Shown: piece after piece, positions 7,462-16,115 of the stretch | Numbering within the stretch: position 1 is the first letter of the stretch | Layout of the letters: each line of letters opens with the position of its first letter | Assembly: GCA_947624955.1 (NCBI GenBank) | Contig: CANQMM010000004.1 | Coordinates: 1 to 53,665 of the forward strand | Source: an uncultured Bacilli bacterium | Lineage (GTDB): Bacteria; Bacillota_I; Bacilli_A; RF39; UBA660 | Length of the DNA: 53,665 nt | Direction: 5' to 3' | The notes under the pieces: model-generated | Databases searched by the model: none | The model's input: the letters and a program-made list of their open reading frames with translations, nothing else | Told to the model about the DNA's origin: nothing | Position numbers and translations under genes: made by a program

Positions 7462-8411
7462 TTTTCATTCCTCATTAAATAGCTAAATATGAGATAAGCC
7501 GTCTTCAAAGAATCGTGACGAAGAATATTATCTTCGACTGTGTAGATTGGCTCAGCAATCATTTCGATTGGTAATTTTTGAAGATTTTCAGCATCATAAA
7601 TAACTTGATCTTTCTGCTCTTGAGTAGAATATTTTGCCGCCATCTCGGGATCAATCGGAGCATTATTCGCTATTGCTACAGTTAGTTGGCGTTTGCCTAG
7701 GTGTTTATTGATAAATTTTAGATGGTCGCTAACGGTAAAGTTATCGGTTTCTCCGGGTTGCGTTACTAAATTGCAAACGTGCATTATTGGAGCATCGCAT
7801 TTATCTAGAGCTTTTTTGATTTCCGGCAATATTAAATGGGGTAGAAGACTCGTAAATAATGAACCGGGACTTAAGATAATTAAATCAGCTTCTTCGATAG
7901 CTTTGAGAACTTTAGGATTTACTTTAACTTTTTTATTATAGCAAACCTCTTTTATGGTCGCTTTCGATTTAGTTACGGCGGCTTCCCCAAAGATTTTTTC
8001 ATTTTTGGTGGTAATACCAATTAAATCGACACAATCTTCGGTAATCGGTAGGATAGTTCCTTTAACGTTAAATAATTTGCACATTACCGGTACAGCATGG
8101 GTAAAATCGCCTTTAATATCGAGTAAGGCAGCGAGGATGAGATTTTTGATCGAGTGATTTTCCAAAGAAGTTTCACCTTCGAAACGATAATTTAATAATT
8201 TAATAACATCTTTATTCACATCGGCCATCGATAACATAACTTTACTAATATCACCAACTGCTGGAATGTTTAACTCACGGCGAAGAGCACCGGTACTTCT
8301 TCCATTATCGGCTGTTGAGACAATAGCAGTAACATCAACGGGGAATAATTTTAAACCTTTTAGTAATTGGGATTGGCCACTGCCACCACCAAAGATAACT
8401 ATTTTTTTCAT
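7458..8411 (-). CDS. yvcK: YvcK/GlmR family protein
   Basis: Member of the YvcK (GlmR) family, 317 residues, which in Bacillus binds UDP-GlcNAc and directs carbon into cell-wall precursors on gluconeogenic media. The start carries the nucleotide-sugar-binding IVIFGGGSGQSQLLKGLK motif; STADNGRSTG and ILSPGSLFTSLLPHL are further family signatures. The fold is that of CofD-like 2-phospho-L-lactate transferases. AAGGAG precedes the ATG. First gene of yvcK-whiA-hypothetical; an extended -10 (TGATATATT on the minus strand) sits in the upstream 85-base gap. Confidence 0.95.
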   Translation of the reverse strand: MKKIVIFGGGSGQSQLLKGLKLFPVDVTAIVSTADNGRSTGALRRELNIPAVGDISKVMLSMADVNKDVIKLLNYRFEGETSLENHSIKNLILAALLDIKGDFTHAVPVMCKLFNVKGTILPITEDCVDLIGITTKNEKIFGEAAVTKSKATIKEVCYNKKVKVNPKVLKAIEEADLIILSPGSLFTSLLPHLILPEIKKALDKCDAPIMHVCNLVTQPGETDNFTVSDHLKFINKHLGKRQLTVAIANNAPIDPEMAAKYSTQEQKDQVIYDAENLQKLPIEMIAEPIYTVEDNILRHDSLKTAYLIFSYLMRNEK

Positions 8412-8483
8412 AATAGAATCTCCTTCTTCTTTAATATATCATATTTCTTAAAGTTTTAAGAAGTGAAAGTAATTATTTGACAC

Positions 8484-8509
8484 TAAAAAAGATAAGTTAA
8501 GCCTTATCT
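8484..8509 (-). terminator. Terminator of the ftsE-ftsX-LytM operon
   Basis: On the minus strand AGATAAG and CTTATCT form a 7-bp stem whose loop contains the stop codon of the LytM gene. Six T follow. Confidence 0.85.
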
Positions 8510-9723
8510 CCTCTTCCATAAAACCAACTATATAATCCGGGGAATCCTGGTGGATTGATATTATTGGCAATAAACCCCGACCAAGTTTTAACTTCGCCTG
8601 GATAAAAACCTTTACTTACTCCAAAATGAAGATGAGTTCCGGTGGTACATTGGTCATATCCACCACGAAGAGTAGATGTGCTACCACCACCAGTATGACC
8701 GATAACAGTATCAGTAGTAACTACTTGATGTTCCTGAACAGATATATTTAATAAGTGACCATACTGAATAGTATATTTTTGCCCCTTAACGATCGATTGG
8801 ACAAATACTTGATTACCACCACAATTGGATTTATAAATAATCATACTTACTTGACCAGGTGTGGCCGAATAAACAGTAGTTCCTTCTGGATTACCACCGA
8901 TATCAACTGCATAATGGAAATTATTAGGTTTACCAGTTATAGGGTCGATACGACCACCCCAAGTGCTCGTAATATATCCTTTAGTTAAAGGTTTTAACCA
9001 ACCATCGGCACTAGCAATCCCAGCACATTTATAAACTGGCGTATTTTCGTCTGGACAAATTTGTTTGTAATAATTGATATCCGACTGTAAGCTTCTAATT
9101 TCATCATTAATATCGACGTTGACCTCGCCAAGTTCATCAAGATGGCCTTCTAATGTCTTTAATTCTTTTTCGGTTTTCTCTATCGACTTAGATAGTTCTT
9201 CTTCTTTAACTTTTAAATCTTCTTGTAATTTTTCATTTTCAATAATTAAAGCGTCTAGCCGATCAAGAGCATTATTTGTGTAATCTGTAATTTGCTCAAC
9301 GGCAGACAAACGCCGAATTAAATCTTTCAAACTGGTGGCATCGGATAAAAACTCGGAATAAACATCGTCACCTTTAGCTAGTTGAAAATAACGGAGTAAA
9401 GCTTCAGTTTCTTTTTTTAGTTCAGCAATTTGTTTTTCCGAATCTTCAACTTTTAATTTAGCTTCTTCAACATCTTTTTCAATCTGTTCTTTTTCTAACA
9501 TTGCGGCAGAAATCCGATCTTTAGCAGCGTTGATTTCCGATTGGGTCATTTGTTTTTTATTGTCATTTTCTTGTTTTCGTTTTTGTAGGGCTTCTAAATC
9601 AGCTTTTAAATCAGCAATTGTCGAATCGGCGTTATCAGCTTTGATGGTTAGCGGATTTAAGAAGGTAATAGTTAGTGCTCCGATAAGAAATAATCGGAAA
9701 ATTCCTTGACCTAATTTTTTCAT
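8497..9723 (-). CDS. Secreted coiled-coil LytM (M23) protein, EnvC/PcsB-like
   Basis: Exported protein of 408 residues. Residues 1-29 are a signal peptide. Residues about 30-230 form a long Lys/Glu-rich coiled coil. Residues about 245-400 are an M23 (LytM) domain with HYAVDIGG and THLHFGVS, so the zinc ligands look intact. The architecture matches EnvC of Gram-negatives and the coiled-coil FtsEX partners of Gram-positives (PcsB, CwlO), though those have other catalytic domains. It overlaps ftsX by four bases (ATGA) as the third gene of ftsE-ftsX-LytM. I infer that FtsEX controls its peptidoglycan endopeptidase or amidase-activating role at the septum or side wall. Confidence 0.9.
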   Translation of the reverse strand: MKKLGQGIFRLFLIGALTITFLNPLTIKADNADSTIADLKADLEALQKRKQENDNKKQMTQSEINAAKDRISAAMLEKEQIEKDVEEAKLKVEDSEKQIAELKKETEALLRYFQLAKGDDVYSEFLSDATSLKDLIRRLSAVEQITDYTNNALDRLDALIIENEKLQEDLKVKEEELSKSIEKTEKELKTLEGHLDELGEVNVDINDEIRSLQSDINYYKQICPDENTPVYKCAGIASADGWLKPLTKGYITSTWGGRIDPITGKPNNFHYAVDIGGNPEGTTVYSATPGQVSMIIYKSNCGGNQVFVQSIVKGQKYTIQYGHLLNISVQEHQVVTTDTVIGHTGGGSTSTLRGGYDQCTTGTHLHFGVSKGFYPGEVKTWSGFIANNINPPGFPGLYSWFYGRGDKA

Positions 9724-10619
9724 ATCTTTAAATACTTCCTTACTGCACGGTAACTACCAAACATACCGACTAATGCTCCTAGAGCCATAACGAATAGGGA
9801 TACGTATAAGACAAAGCTGAATGGTTTGATAAGCGGGATAATATTGGAATAAACGTAACCACCTAATTTATCATAACTTAAGACATAACCGTAAATAGTC
9901 AGTAATGCCGGAATGATAGAACCGATAATTCCTAAAATTAATCCTTCAAAAAGGAATGGTAATCGAATAATGGTATTAGAAGTTCCGACAAGTCGCATAA
10001 TCTCAATTTCACTACGTCTTGAGAAGATAGTAAGTTTAATCGTATTACTGATTAAGAATGCTGTAACAACGATTAAAGCAACGACAATGATGATGGTAAT
10101 CTTTTCAATGACATCAAAGACTTTGATAAAGTTTTCAGCTTTACCTTCACCATATTTAGCATCAAATACGCCATTAATCTTTTTAATATTTTGGGTAGTT
10201 TCGGATAATTCATTAACATCATCGACAGCGACTTCAAAAGAACTACGTAATGGATTGGTTTCCAAAGTTTCGAGAATCGCTTTGATATCGTCCGATTCGT
10301 GGATTAAATCATTTTTCCATTGTTCACCACTAATATAGGTGATATTATCACTACTTACATTAGGTAGAGCGGCAATTTGATTCCGAATATGTTCAATATC
10401 CGAATTAGTTAAATCTAAGTCGACGAAGACCTCGATAGTTAAATCTTTTTCAAGTTCGCTAGTAGCATTATTAACATTGGCGGAAATGACAACAGCGATA
10501 GCTACTAAGATTAAAGTAATCGTCGAGCAAGTAATAGAAGCGATACTTAAACTGAAATTACGAAAAACACTTTTGAAAGCATCACGAATATTCCGACCTA
10601 AAACTCTAAACATTTTCAT
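9720..10619 (-). CDS. ftsX: Cell division protein FtsX
   Basis: Membrane subunit of the FtsEX ABC-type complex that relays ATP hydrolysis to peptidoglycan hydrolases outside the cell. It has an N-terminal transmembrane helix (about residues 20-45 in this numbering), an extracellular domain of about 120 residues, then three transmembrane helices in the FtsX permease domain containing SRRSEIEIMRLVGTSNTIIRLPFLFEG, the coupling region to FtsE. The track start gives 309 residues; ATG at 10619 (MKMFRVLGRN) follows AAAGGTAGG and lines up with known FtsX starts, giving 299 residues. It overlaps the ftsE end by 14 bases and the next gene by four. Confidence 0.93.
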   Translation of the reverse strand: MKMFRVLGRNIRDAFKSVFRNFSLSIASITCSTITLILVAIAVVISANVNNATSELEKDLTIEVFVDLDLTNSDIEHIRNQIAALPNVSSDNITYISGEQWKNDLIHESDDIKAILETLETNPLRSSFEVAVDDVNELSETTQNIKKINGVFDAKYGEGKAENFIKVFDVIEKITIIIVVALIVVTAFLISNTIKLTIFSRRSEIEIMRLVGTSNTIIRLPFLFEGLILGIIGSIIPALLTIYGYVLSYDKLGGYVYSNIIPLIKPFSFVLYVSLFVMALGALVGMFGSYRAVRKYLKI

Positions 10620-11307
10620 GAGCAACATACCTACCTTTCGCATCATCACTTACTAAAACGCCATTTTCGATAGTAATAACTCTTTTCTTCATCCGATTGA
10701 CGATTTCTCTATCGTGGGTAGCCATAATAATAGTTGTGCCCATCTCTTTATTAATACTTTCAATAACTTTCATAATTTCTTTAGACGTTTCAGGATCGAG
10801 ATTTCCCGTTGGTTCATCACAAATAAGTAATTTGGGTTCATTAACGATGGCGCGGGCGATACATACTCTTTGTTGCTCACCACCGGACAACTGATTTGGA
10901 AAACTCCGGACTTTTTCTTTTAAACCAACACGTTCGAGGGCTTTTAAAACTTTAGGACGAATTTCGTTAGACTTTAAGCCCATAGCTTCTAGAGCAAAAG
11001 CGACATTTTCGTAGACAGTTAACTTTGGTAAAAGTTTAAAGTCTTGGAAGACGATGCCTAATTTACGACGTAATTTATATACATTGCGATTTTTCAATTT
11101 CGATATATTGATGCCACCGACGATGACTTCCCCTTTAGTAGGTTTTTCTTCCCGGTAGAGCATTTTAATAAGTGTAGATTTGCCGGAACCACTATGACCG
11201 ATAACAAAAACAAAGTCGCCTTTACTAATACTCAAGGTTAAATCAGCAATAGCGGTAACACCGTTTTGATATACTTTATAGCAATTTTTTATTTCTATAA
11301 ACTTCAT
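10606..11307 (-). CDS. ftsE: Cell division ATP-binding protein FtsE
   Basis: Cytosolic ATPase of FtsEX, 233 residues. Walker A is GHSGSGKST, the Q-loop lies in VFQDFKLLP, the ABC signature is LSGGEQQR, Walker B is LLICDEPTGNLD, and the H-loop is MATHDREIV. The set is complete, so ATP hydrolysis is expected. First gene of the three-gene ftsE-ftsX-LytM operon, with all junctions overlapping, which fits one functional unit for cell-wall cleavage in growth or division. Confidence 0.96.
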   Translation of the reverse strand: MKFIEIKNCYKVYQNGVTAIADLTLSISKGDFVFVIGHSGSGKSTLIKMLYREEKPTKGEVIVGGINISKLKNRNVYKLRRKLGIVFQDFKLLPKLTVYENVAFALEAMGLKSNEIRPKVLKALERVGLKEKVRSFPNQLSGGEQQRVCIARAIVNEPKLLICDEPTGNLDPETSKEIMKVIESINKEMGTTIIMATHDREIVNRMKKRVITIENGVLVSDDAKGRYVAHENV

Positions 11308-11347
11308 ATAACCACCTTACTATGTTAATTATAGCAAATTTTAGGCC

Positions 11348-12250
11348 CTAAATAAATGGTAAATTAGACCTTTTTACACCACCGGAAACTTCATAACAAT
11401 CACTAATGACAAAAAAGGCATTGGCATCAATTTTTAAAATAGCTTCTTTAAAATAATAGTAATCTCTAGTTGGGACAACACACATAATCATTTGTTTCTT
11501 ATTTTTGGAATAGCCACCTTCGGCGCTAAAGATTGTAACGCCGGTATTTAACTTATTGATAATAAAGTCTTCGACCTCATTGATCTTTCTTGAGTAGATA
11601 AAGAACATTTTGCTATCCGAAATACCGATTAGAATACGATCGATTAACATACTACTAATTATTAGAACGAGAATCGAATAGATCATATCTTGCGTACCAA
11701 AGACGAAACCGCCTATGCAAATAATTAGAACATTAGTAATTAAAACACTTTTACCGGTTGGAACTTTTAAATATTTATTGATAATTTGAATAATGACATC
11801 TGACCCACCTGTAGTAAAACCCGCTTTATAGACAAGACCATTACCTAATCCTAAGAGAATGCCTGCTACTAAAACGGTTAGAATTTGTGATTCAAAAGTG
11901 ATACTTGGTAAAACATCGGTTATTAAGGGAGCGGTAAGTTTAATAAATATAGGGTAAAGTAAAGCCCCGACAATGGTCCGGTTAGTTTGGGAAACGCCTA
12001 GAAAAATATAACTAATAACAATGAGAATTACTCCACTTATGAAGATGAAACTCGCAGGATCGATAGAAAAAACTTGATGTAAAATAATACCTATACCACT
12101 AGTACCACCGACTACTAAATCATTTTGCAAGAGAAAAAAATTATAATTGAGGGCCAAAACTAAAGCACCTATAACCATAATTATGGTCCGGCTGATTAAT
12201 TTAGAACTCTTTATTTTTGTTAGTATTTTTGGCTTCGGCATATTAGTCAC
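11348..12250 (-). CDS. YitT family membrane protein (first copy)
   Basis: Membrane protein of 300 residues. Five to six hydrophobic segments span about residues 15-205 (YitT/DUF161 part, with the GTSGIGIILHQ and FTTGGSDVIIQIINKY motifs), and a cytosolic C-terminal DUF2179-type domain follows (about 215-290). The family is common in Bacillota; its transport or signalling role is not established. A second, diverged copy lies at 41005-41862, and the two share the GGTSG/GGITG and FTSGGTD-type repeats. It is divergent from the GerQ-like gene; no clear terminator was found beyond a short hairpin over the stop codon. Confidence 0.9.
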   Translation of the reverse strand: MTNMPKPKILTKIKSSKLISRTIIMVIGALVLALNYNFFLLQNDLVVGGTSGIGIILHQVFSIDPASFIFISGVILIVISYIFLGVSQTNRTIVGALLYPIFIKLTAPLITDVLPSITFESQILTVLVAGILLGLGNGLVYKAGFTTGGSDVIIQIINKYLKVPTGKSVLITNVLIICIGGFVFGTQDMIYSILVLIISSMLIDRILIGISDSKMFFIYSRKINEVEDFIINKLNTGVTIFSAEGGYSKNKKQMIMCVVPTRDYYYFKEAILKIDANAFFVISDCYEVSGGVKRSNLPFI

Positions 12251-12316
12251 CTATTTTTTATTATACTATACTTTTTAATATCTGCATATAGTTAAAATGA
12301 GGTGAAATAAATATTT

Positions 12317-12700
12317 ATGAATGGAAGTTATTTTCAAAATCCGACATTTCCTTCAGCGATAAATCCAAATGTTGCTAACAATATGGAGAATTATACGGGC
12401 GGTTATAGTTATGAAGAGGGATATAATGCCGGAGCTAAAAGTGTTTTAAATGATGGAGAGCAAAGTTATATTGAAAATATTTTAAGATTGAATAAAGGGA
12501 AAAAAGTTAAAGCATATGTTTCTTTTCCTGATTCCAACACTTGGCGCGATAGAATATTTGAGGGAATTATCGAGCAAGCGGGAAGAGATCATCTAATTAT
12601 TAGTAATCCGCAAACCGGGGAGTGGTATTTAATTCTAATGATCTATTTAAATTATGTAGAATTTGCTGAAAGAATTAACTATTCACCAATTTATTCTTAA
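12317..12700 (+). CDS. gerQ: GerQ (YwdL)-like spore coat protein
   Basis: Small soluble protein of 127 residues. The C-terminal 80 residues, from EQSYIENILRLNKGKK through GIIEQAGRDHLIISNPQTG to YLNYVEFAERINY, follow the conserved core of Bacillus GerQ, a coat protein cross-linked by Tgl and needed for CwlJ localisation and germination. The N-terminal 45 residues are low-complexity and rich in Asn, Gly and Tyr, also as in GerQ. The start is ATG with AGGTGA eleven bases upstream, rather far. Single gene with its own terminator. A coat protein in a compact genome raises the question of whether this organism sporulates or has reused the protein. Confidence 0.85.
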   Translation: MNGSYFQNPTFPSAINPNVANNMENYTGGYSYEEGYNAGAKSVLNDGEQSYIENILRLNKGKKVKAYVSFPDSNTWRDRIFEGIIEQAGRDHLIISNPQTGEWYLILMIYLNYVEFAERINYSPIYS

Positions 12701-12721
12701 AAGACGATTAAGTCTTTTTTT
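12699..12721 (+). terminator. Terminator of the GerQ-like gene
   Basis: AAAAGAC and GTCTTTT form a 7-bp stem with a 6-base loop, overlapping the stop codon region and running into a T-run. The A-run on the other side makes it potentially bidirectional. Confidence 0.8.
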
Positions 12722-12764
12722 AATTTAGGAAGTTCAACATAGGTGTAATAATTTCCAAAATTCA

Positions 12765-12794
12765 AAAGTTATTACGGTTGAGAGTAATAACTTT
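12765..12794. other. 11-bp inverted repeat upstream of the ATPase gene
   Basis: AAAGTTATTAC and GTAATAACTTT flank an 8-base loop. It ends exactly where the three 23-base repeats begin. It may be an operator or the 3' hairpin of a read-through transcript; T-runs are short. Confidence 0.45.
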
Positions 12795-12862
12795 GCCAAA
12801 TGCATTGTAAAAGTTCTGCTATTTGCACAACAAAAGTCGTGCTAAATGCACAATAGTAATTG
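12794..12862. repeat. Three tandem imperfect 23-bp repeats before the DUF4143 ATPase gene
   Basis: Units at 12794-12816, 12817-12839 and 12840-12862 follow the consensus TGCyAAATGCACAAyAAAAGTyG with a few differences each. The third unit overlaps the -35 hexamer of the downstream promoter. Arrays of equal units against a -35 suggest cooperative binding of a repressor or activator, possibly the product of the gene itself. Confidence 0.6.
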
Positions 12863-12888
12863 ATTGAAGTTATACGATATGGTATATT
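12860..12888 (+). promoter_or_regulatory. Promoter of the DUF4143 ATPase gene
   Basis: TTGATT (12860-12865), 17-base spacer, and TATATT (12883-12888) with an extended-10 TG. The predicted start of transcription lies at or next to the AGGAGG ribosome site (12895-12900), giving a very short leader. Confidence 0.65.
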
Positions 12889-12908
12889 AGTTGTAGGAGG
12901 TATGGCTT

Positions 12909-14192
12909 ATGGCTTTAACGAAAGAAAATTATACTAAAAGATTAGTTGATGATGAATTAGATGAGTTATTGCAAATATTTGGTGCGGTAAGTATTGAGGG
13001 GCCAAAGTATTGTGGAAAAACTTGGACTGCTTTAAATCATGCTAATTCATCAGTCTTATTAACGAAGTCTGATAATCCAAATTCTGATTATCAAAAAGCT
13101 TTAATAAATAGAGATTTAATATATACAAATGAATATCCTGAGCTAATTGATGAATGGCAATCTATTGAACAAATATGGGATGATGTTAGAACTAAATGTG
13201 ATGAAGATGGGAAGAGCGGCAAATTTATTTTAACTGGATCATCTGTTCCTGTTAGACCTGATAAAATATTTCATTCTGGTGCTGGGAGAATTTGTAAATT
13301 AAATATGTATACGATGTCTTTATATGAATCTGGTGATTCTGAGGGAGTGGTATCTCTTTCAGATTTATTTGAAAATAAGGATATAGCAGTAAATTTAAAA
13401 AATAAACCATCTATTCAAAAATATGCAGACTTAATTATTAGAGGAGGATGGCCAGCTAGTTTAAGGTATGATAGTAAAAATTATTATAGATTACCTGAGA
13501 GTTATATTCAGGATGTTTTAGATCATGATATTAACTATGATGGAGTTACTAGGGATAAAGAAAAAATGAGAATGTTATTAAGATCATTAGCTAGAAATGA
13601 GACTACACTTGCTACTAATGAGAAATTAGTAAGTGATATAGAAGATTATACAACAGAGGAGCAATACCGAATAACTAGAAATACTGTTGCTGATTATTTG
13701 AATGTTTTAAATAATATTCATTTGATTCAGGATCAATTACCTTTCTCAGAAAAAATACGATCAAGTGTTAGAGTGGGTAAAACTGCAAAAAGGCACTTTG
13801 TTGACCCATCTTTAGCTTGTTCAGTTTTAGGTTTGAAACAAGAACAATTAATCAATGATTTAGAATTATTTGGATTTATGTTTGAATCTTTAGTAGTTAG
13901 AGATTTACGGATATATATAGAATATTTAGGGGGTCATATATATCATTTCCATGATAATAATACAGGTGATGAAGTAGATGCTATTGTGGAACTAAGAGAT
14001 GGAAATTATGGGGCAATAGAAGTTAAGTTAGGGGTTGGTAAAATAGAAGAAGCAGCTAATAGTTTACTTAAGTTTTCTAAAAGTTGTGAAATTCAGCCTA
14101 AGTTTATGTGTGTAATTAGTGGGATGATTGATTATGCTTATAGAAGACCAGATGGAATTTATGTTGTTCCAATAACGGCTCTAAAACCATAA
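12909..14192 (+). CDS. AAA_14/DUF4143 family ATPase
   Basis: P-loop ATPase of 427 residues. Walker A is GPKYCGKTWTA (about residues 31-41), and LIDEWQ (about 79-84) is the Walker B region. FILTGSS is a sensor-like motif typical of the family. The C-terminal DUF4143 part contains DEVDAIVE and AIEVKL, the PD-(D/E)XK nuclease-like core. Family members are widespread and often sporadic; biochemical role is not established. The start is set by AGGAGG eight bases upstream; an earlier ATG at 12902 is out of frame. It stands alone, with a strong promoter overlapped by tandem repeats. Codon choice looks AT-richer than its neighbours, which with the solitary location suggests horizontal acquisition. 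Confidence 0.85.
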   Translation: MALTKENYTKRLVDDELDELLQIFGAVSIEGPKYCGKTWTALNHANSSVLLTKSDNPNSDYQKALINRDLIYTNEYPELIDEWQSIEQIWDDVRTKCDEDGKSGKFILTGSSVPVRPDKIFHSGAGRICKLNMYTMSLYESGDSEGVVSLSDLFENKDIAVNLKNKPSIQKYADLIIRGGWPASLRYDSKNYYRLPESYIQDVLDHDINYDGVTRDKEKMRMLLRSLARNETTLATNEKLVSDIEDYTTEEQYRITRNTVADYLNVLNNIHLIQDQLPFSEKIRSSVRVGKTAKRHFVDPSLACSVLGLKQEQLINDLELFGFMFESLVVRDLRIYIEYLGGHIYHFHDNNTGDEVDAIVELRDGNYGAIEVKLGVGKIEEAANSLLKFSKSCEIQPKFMCVISGMIDYAYRRPDGIYVVPITALKP

Positions 14193-14400
14193 AAATTAAA
14201 TAATTAAATAAGAGCAGTCGTTATGTTTAATGAGAGTATAGCAATTAGTAGATAATGGCCTGAGGACTAAAGTTTTTACTTCCATAATAATCATCATTTT
14301 AATTTTATTATAATAAAAGCAAATTATTGTAAAATAGGAATTGGAATATTGCATAATTAAGAATTTTAGTTTACTATAAAATAGTATAGAGGTGATGTTA

Positions 14401-14946
14401 ATGAGCTTTGTATTTTTCTTATTATTTATCATTGTTTTAGTCGGGGGATGTGCGATTTGGTATATAGTTAATTTCAACCGTTTAATGACTTGTAAATCAA
14501 AAATCGAGCAAGCTGAATCAATTATCGATGAAGGATTAAGAAATAAGTATGACTTGATTAGAAAAATGGATACAACATTACAAGCAAATTTAAAAAAGGA
14601 CAAGTCATTCTTTAAAGATATTGAAAAAGTAAGTAAAGAGAATATTACTAATTTTGATTTTGATAGAAAACTCGTGGAATATGAAAATATTTTGCAACAA
14701 TTAAAACAAGATTATGATAATTTTAAAGATGAGAAAGACTTTAAAAAAATGGATGGGGAAATGCGAGAAATCAATGAAAAATTGAGCGCCGCCAAGACTT
14801 ATTATAATAAATACACTAATCGAAGTAATGAATTAGCTAGAAAATTCCCCGGAAATATTATTGCAAAATTACACGATGTCGAAATTAAACCATATTTTGA
14901 TGGTAAGAATATGCAAGATGATATAATTGATGATTTTAAAATCTAG
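14401..14946 (+). CDS. lemA: Divergent LemA family protein
   Basis: Membrane-anchored protein of 181 residues from the chosen start. Residues 1-22 form one transmembrane helix; the rest is a long helical domain on one side of the membrane. The pattern FNRLMTCKSKIEQAESIIDEGLRNKYDLI, then YENILQQLKQDY, then TYYNKYTNRSNELARKFPGNIIAKL, matches the LemA layout of an early helix with paired-helix ends and a late YN...FP block, although many positions differ. ATG at 14401 is preferred over 14392/14395 because AGAGGTG ends six bases before it. A TTGCAT-17-TACTAT promoter lies just upstream. The role of LemA proteins is unclear. Confidence 0.75.
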   Translation: MSFVFFLLFIIVLVGGCAIWYIVNFNRLMTCKSKIEQAESIIDEGLRNKYDLIRKMDTTLQANLKKDKSFFKDIEKVSKENITNFDFDRKLVEYENILQQLKQDYDNFKDEKDFKKMDGEMREINEKLSAAKTYYNKYTNRSNELARKFPGNIIAKLHDVEIKPYFDGKNMQDDIIDDFKI

Positions 14947-14967
14947 AACTTGGTGAAAGTTCTTTTT
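14945..14967 (+). terminator. Terminator after the LemA-like gene
   Basis: AGAACTT and AAGTTCT form a 7-bp stem with loop GGTGA that starts in the stop codon, followed by five T. The convergent ung gene ends at its far side. Confidence 0.85.
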
Positions 14968-15628
14968 ATTTTATTTGCCAATCGATGGGATCAAGATGAT
15001 GAGCAATCAAGAAATTATTAGTTTTGGAAAATGGGCGACTACCAAAAAAGCCACTACGAGCTGAAAAAGGTGAGGGATGAGGAGAAGTGATAACTAAGTG
15101 ATGCGGATTAGTTATGTATTTAGCCTTCTCTTTAGCAAAGTTACCCCATAAGATAAAGACAATTGGGGTATCTTTTTGATTTAATACTTTTATTATATAA
15201 TCCGTTAATAATTCCCAACCTAAATTACGATGGGAAGCAGGGGAGTCTTTAATAACGGTTAAGACTGCATTAAGCATTAAGACACCTTCTTTAGCCCAAC
15301 TAGTTAAATCACCTTTAGTAGGGATGGGAATATTTAAGTCATTATGTAATTCTTGATAAATATTTTGTAATGAAGGCGGGATTTTGACACCATCTTGAAC
15401 GGAGAATGATAAACCGTGAGCTTCACCGACACCGTGATAAGGGTCTTGACCAATGATGACTACTTTTACTTTTTCGTAAGGTGTTAGTTTTAAAGCTTCA
15501 AAAATATGGTCTTTGGGTGGATAGACCGTTTTAGTAGCATATTCATTTTCAATGATATGATAAAATTTTTTAAATCCGGGACTTTCCCAAATTATCTTTA
15601 AATGTTCATCCCAACTATTGCCAATCAT
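14966..15628 (-). CDS. ung: Uracil-DNA glycosylase, family 1
   Basis: Removes uracil from DNA as the first step of base excision repair. The 220-residue length is typical. The catalytic water-activating loop GQDPYHG (about residues 59-65), the uracil-recognition FILWGNFA region, and the HPSPFSARSGFFG DNA-intercalation loop are all present. It is the last gene of the minus-strand run that also holds dnaB, walJ and rlmH; a terminator separates it from rlmH, so it may have its own promoter. Confidence 0.97.
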   Translation of the reverse strand: MIGNSWDEHLKIIWESPGFKKFYHIIENEYATKTVYPPKDHIFEALKLTPYEKVKVVIIGQDPYHGVGEAHGLSFSVQDGVKIPPSLQNIYQELHNDLNIPIPTKGDLTSWAKEGVLMLNAVLTVIKDSPASHRNLGWELLTDYIIKVLNQKDTPIVFILWGNFAKEKAKYITNPHHLVITSPHPSPFSARSGFFGSRPFSKTNNFLIAHHLDPIDWQIK

Positions 15629-15657
15629 ATAATCACAACCTAGTAGTATTCTAACAC

Positions 15658-15679
15658 AAAAAAAGGAAGAAATCTTCCT
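15658..15679 (-). terminator. Terminator after rlmH
   Basis: On the minus strand AGGAAG and CTTCCT flank a 4-base loop and are followed by a run of seven T. The stem begins at the rlmH stop codon. Confidence 0.85.
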
Positions 15680-16115
15680 ATTTATGATAAGTTTCGTGAT
15701 TAATTATTTTAAAGGCCCGATATATTTGTTCTAATAGTAATCCTCTAAATAAGCCGTGAGGAAAAGTCAAAGGCGAAAAGGATAGATGGTAATTAGCAAG
15801 ATTTTTAATATCTGGAGATAGACCTTCAGAACTACCGATAATAAAAGTAATGGTCGGATAACTGATAAATGTCTTATCGATTAACTTAGATAATTCCACG
15901 CTATCTAACTCCTTACCGCCGATTTCTAAGGTAATAATAAATTCTTGTTTATTTAGATGTTTTTGAATATCTAACGCTTCTTTTGCTAAATCATTTTGAT
16001 CTTTTAACTCGATGATTTCGATGGGATGATATTTACTGATGCGTTTTTTATAATCATTTATTAAGTCATCTAAGTAAGTTTCTTTGATTTTACCTAAAGC
16101 AATTATTTTAATCAT
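15678..16115 (-). CDS. rlmH: 23S rRNA (pseudouridine1915-N3)-methyltransferase RlmH
   Basis: SPOUT methyltransferase that modifies pseudouridine 1915 in helix 69 of 23S rRNA. Its 145 residues are slightly fewer than the usual 155-160. The trefoil-knot motifs are present: FIIGSSEGL (SAM-binding glycine loop) and LSFSPLTFPHGLFRGLLLEQIYRA near the C-terminus, ending in the typical TYHK-like tail. It overlaps walJ by four bases. The walJ-rlmH pairing near dnaB is the same as in many Bacillota. Confidence 0.96.
   Translation of the reverse strand: MIKIIALGKIKETYLDDLINDYKKRISKYHPIEIIELKDQNDLAKEALDIQKHLNKQEFIITLEIGGKELDSVELSKLIDKTFISYPTITFIIGSSEGLSPDIKNLANYHLSFSPLTFPHGLFRGLLLEQIYRAFKIINHETYHK

Noticed and set aside
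12794-12862. Three 23-bp repeats as a CRISPR array
   Set aside because: The units are directly adjacent with no spacers and are imperfect, so this is not a CRISPR array.
14196-14603. Minus-strand ORF of 135 residues
   Set aside because: It runs opposite the LemA-like gene and its promoter, has low-complexity Lys/Ile/Asn composition and no ribosome site. Treated as a shadow.
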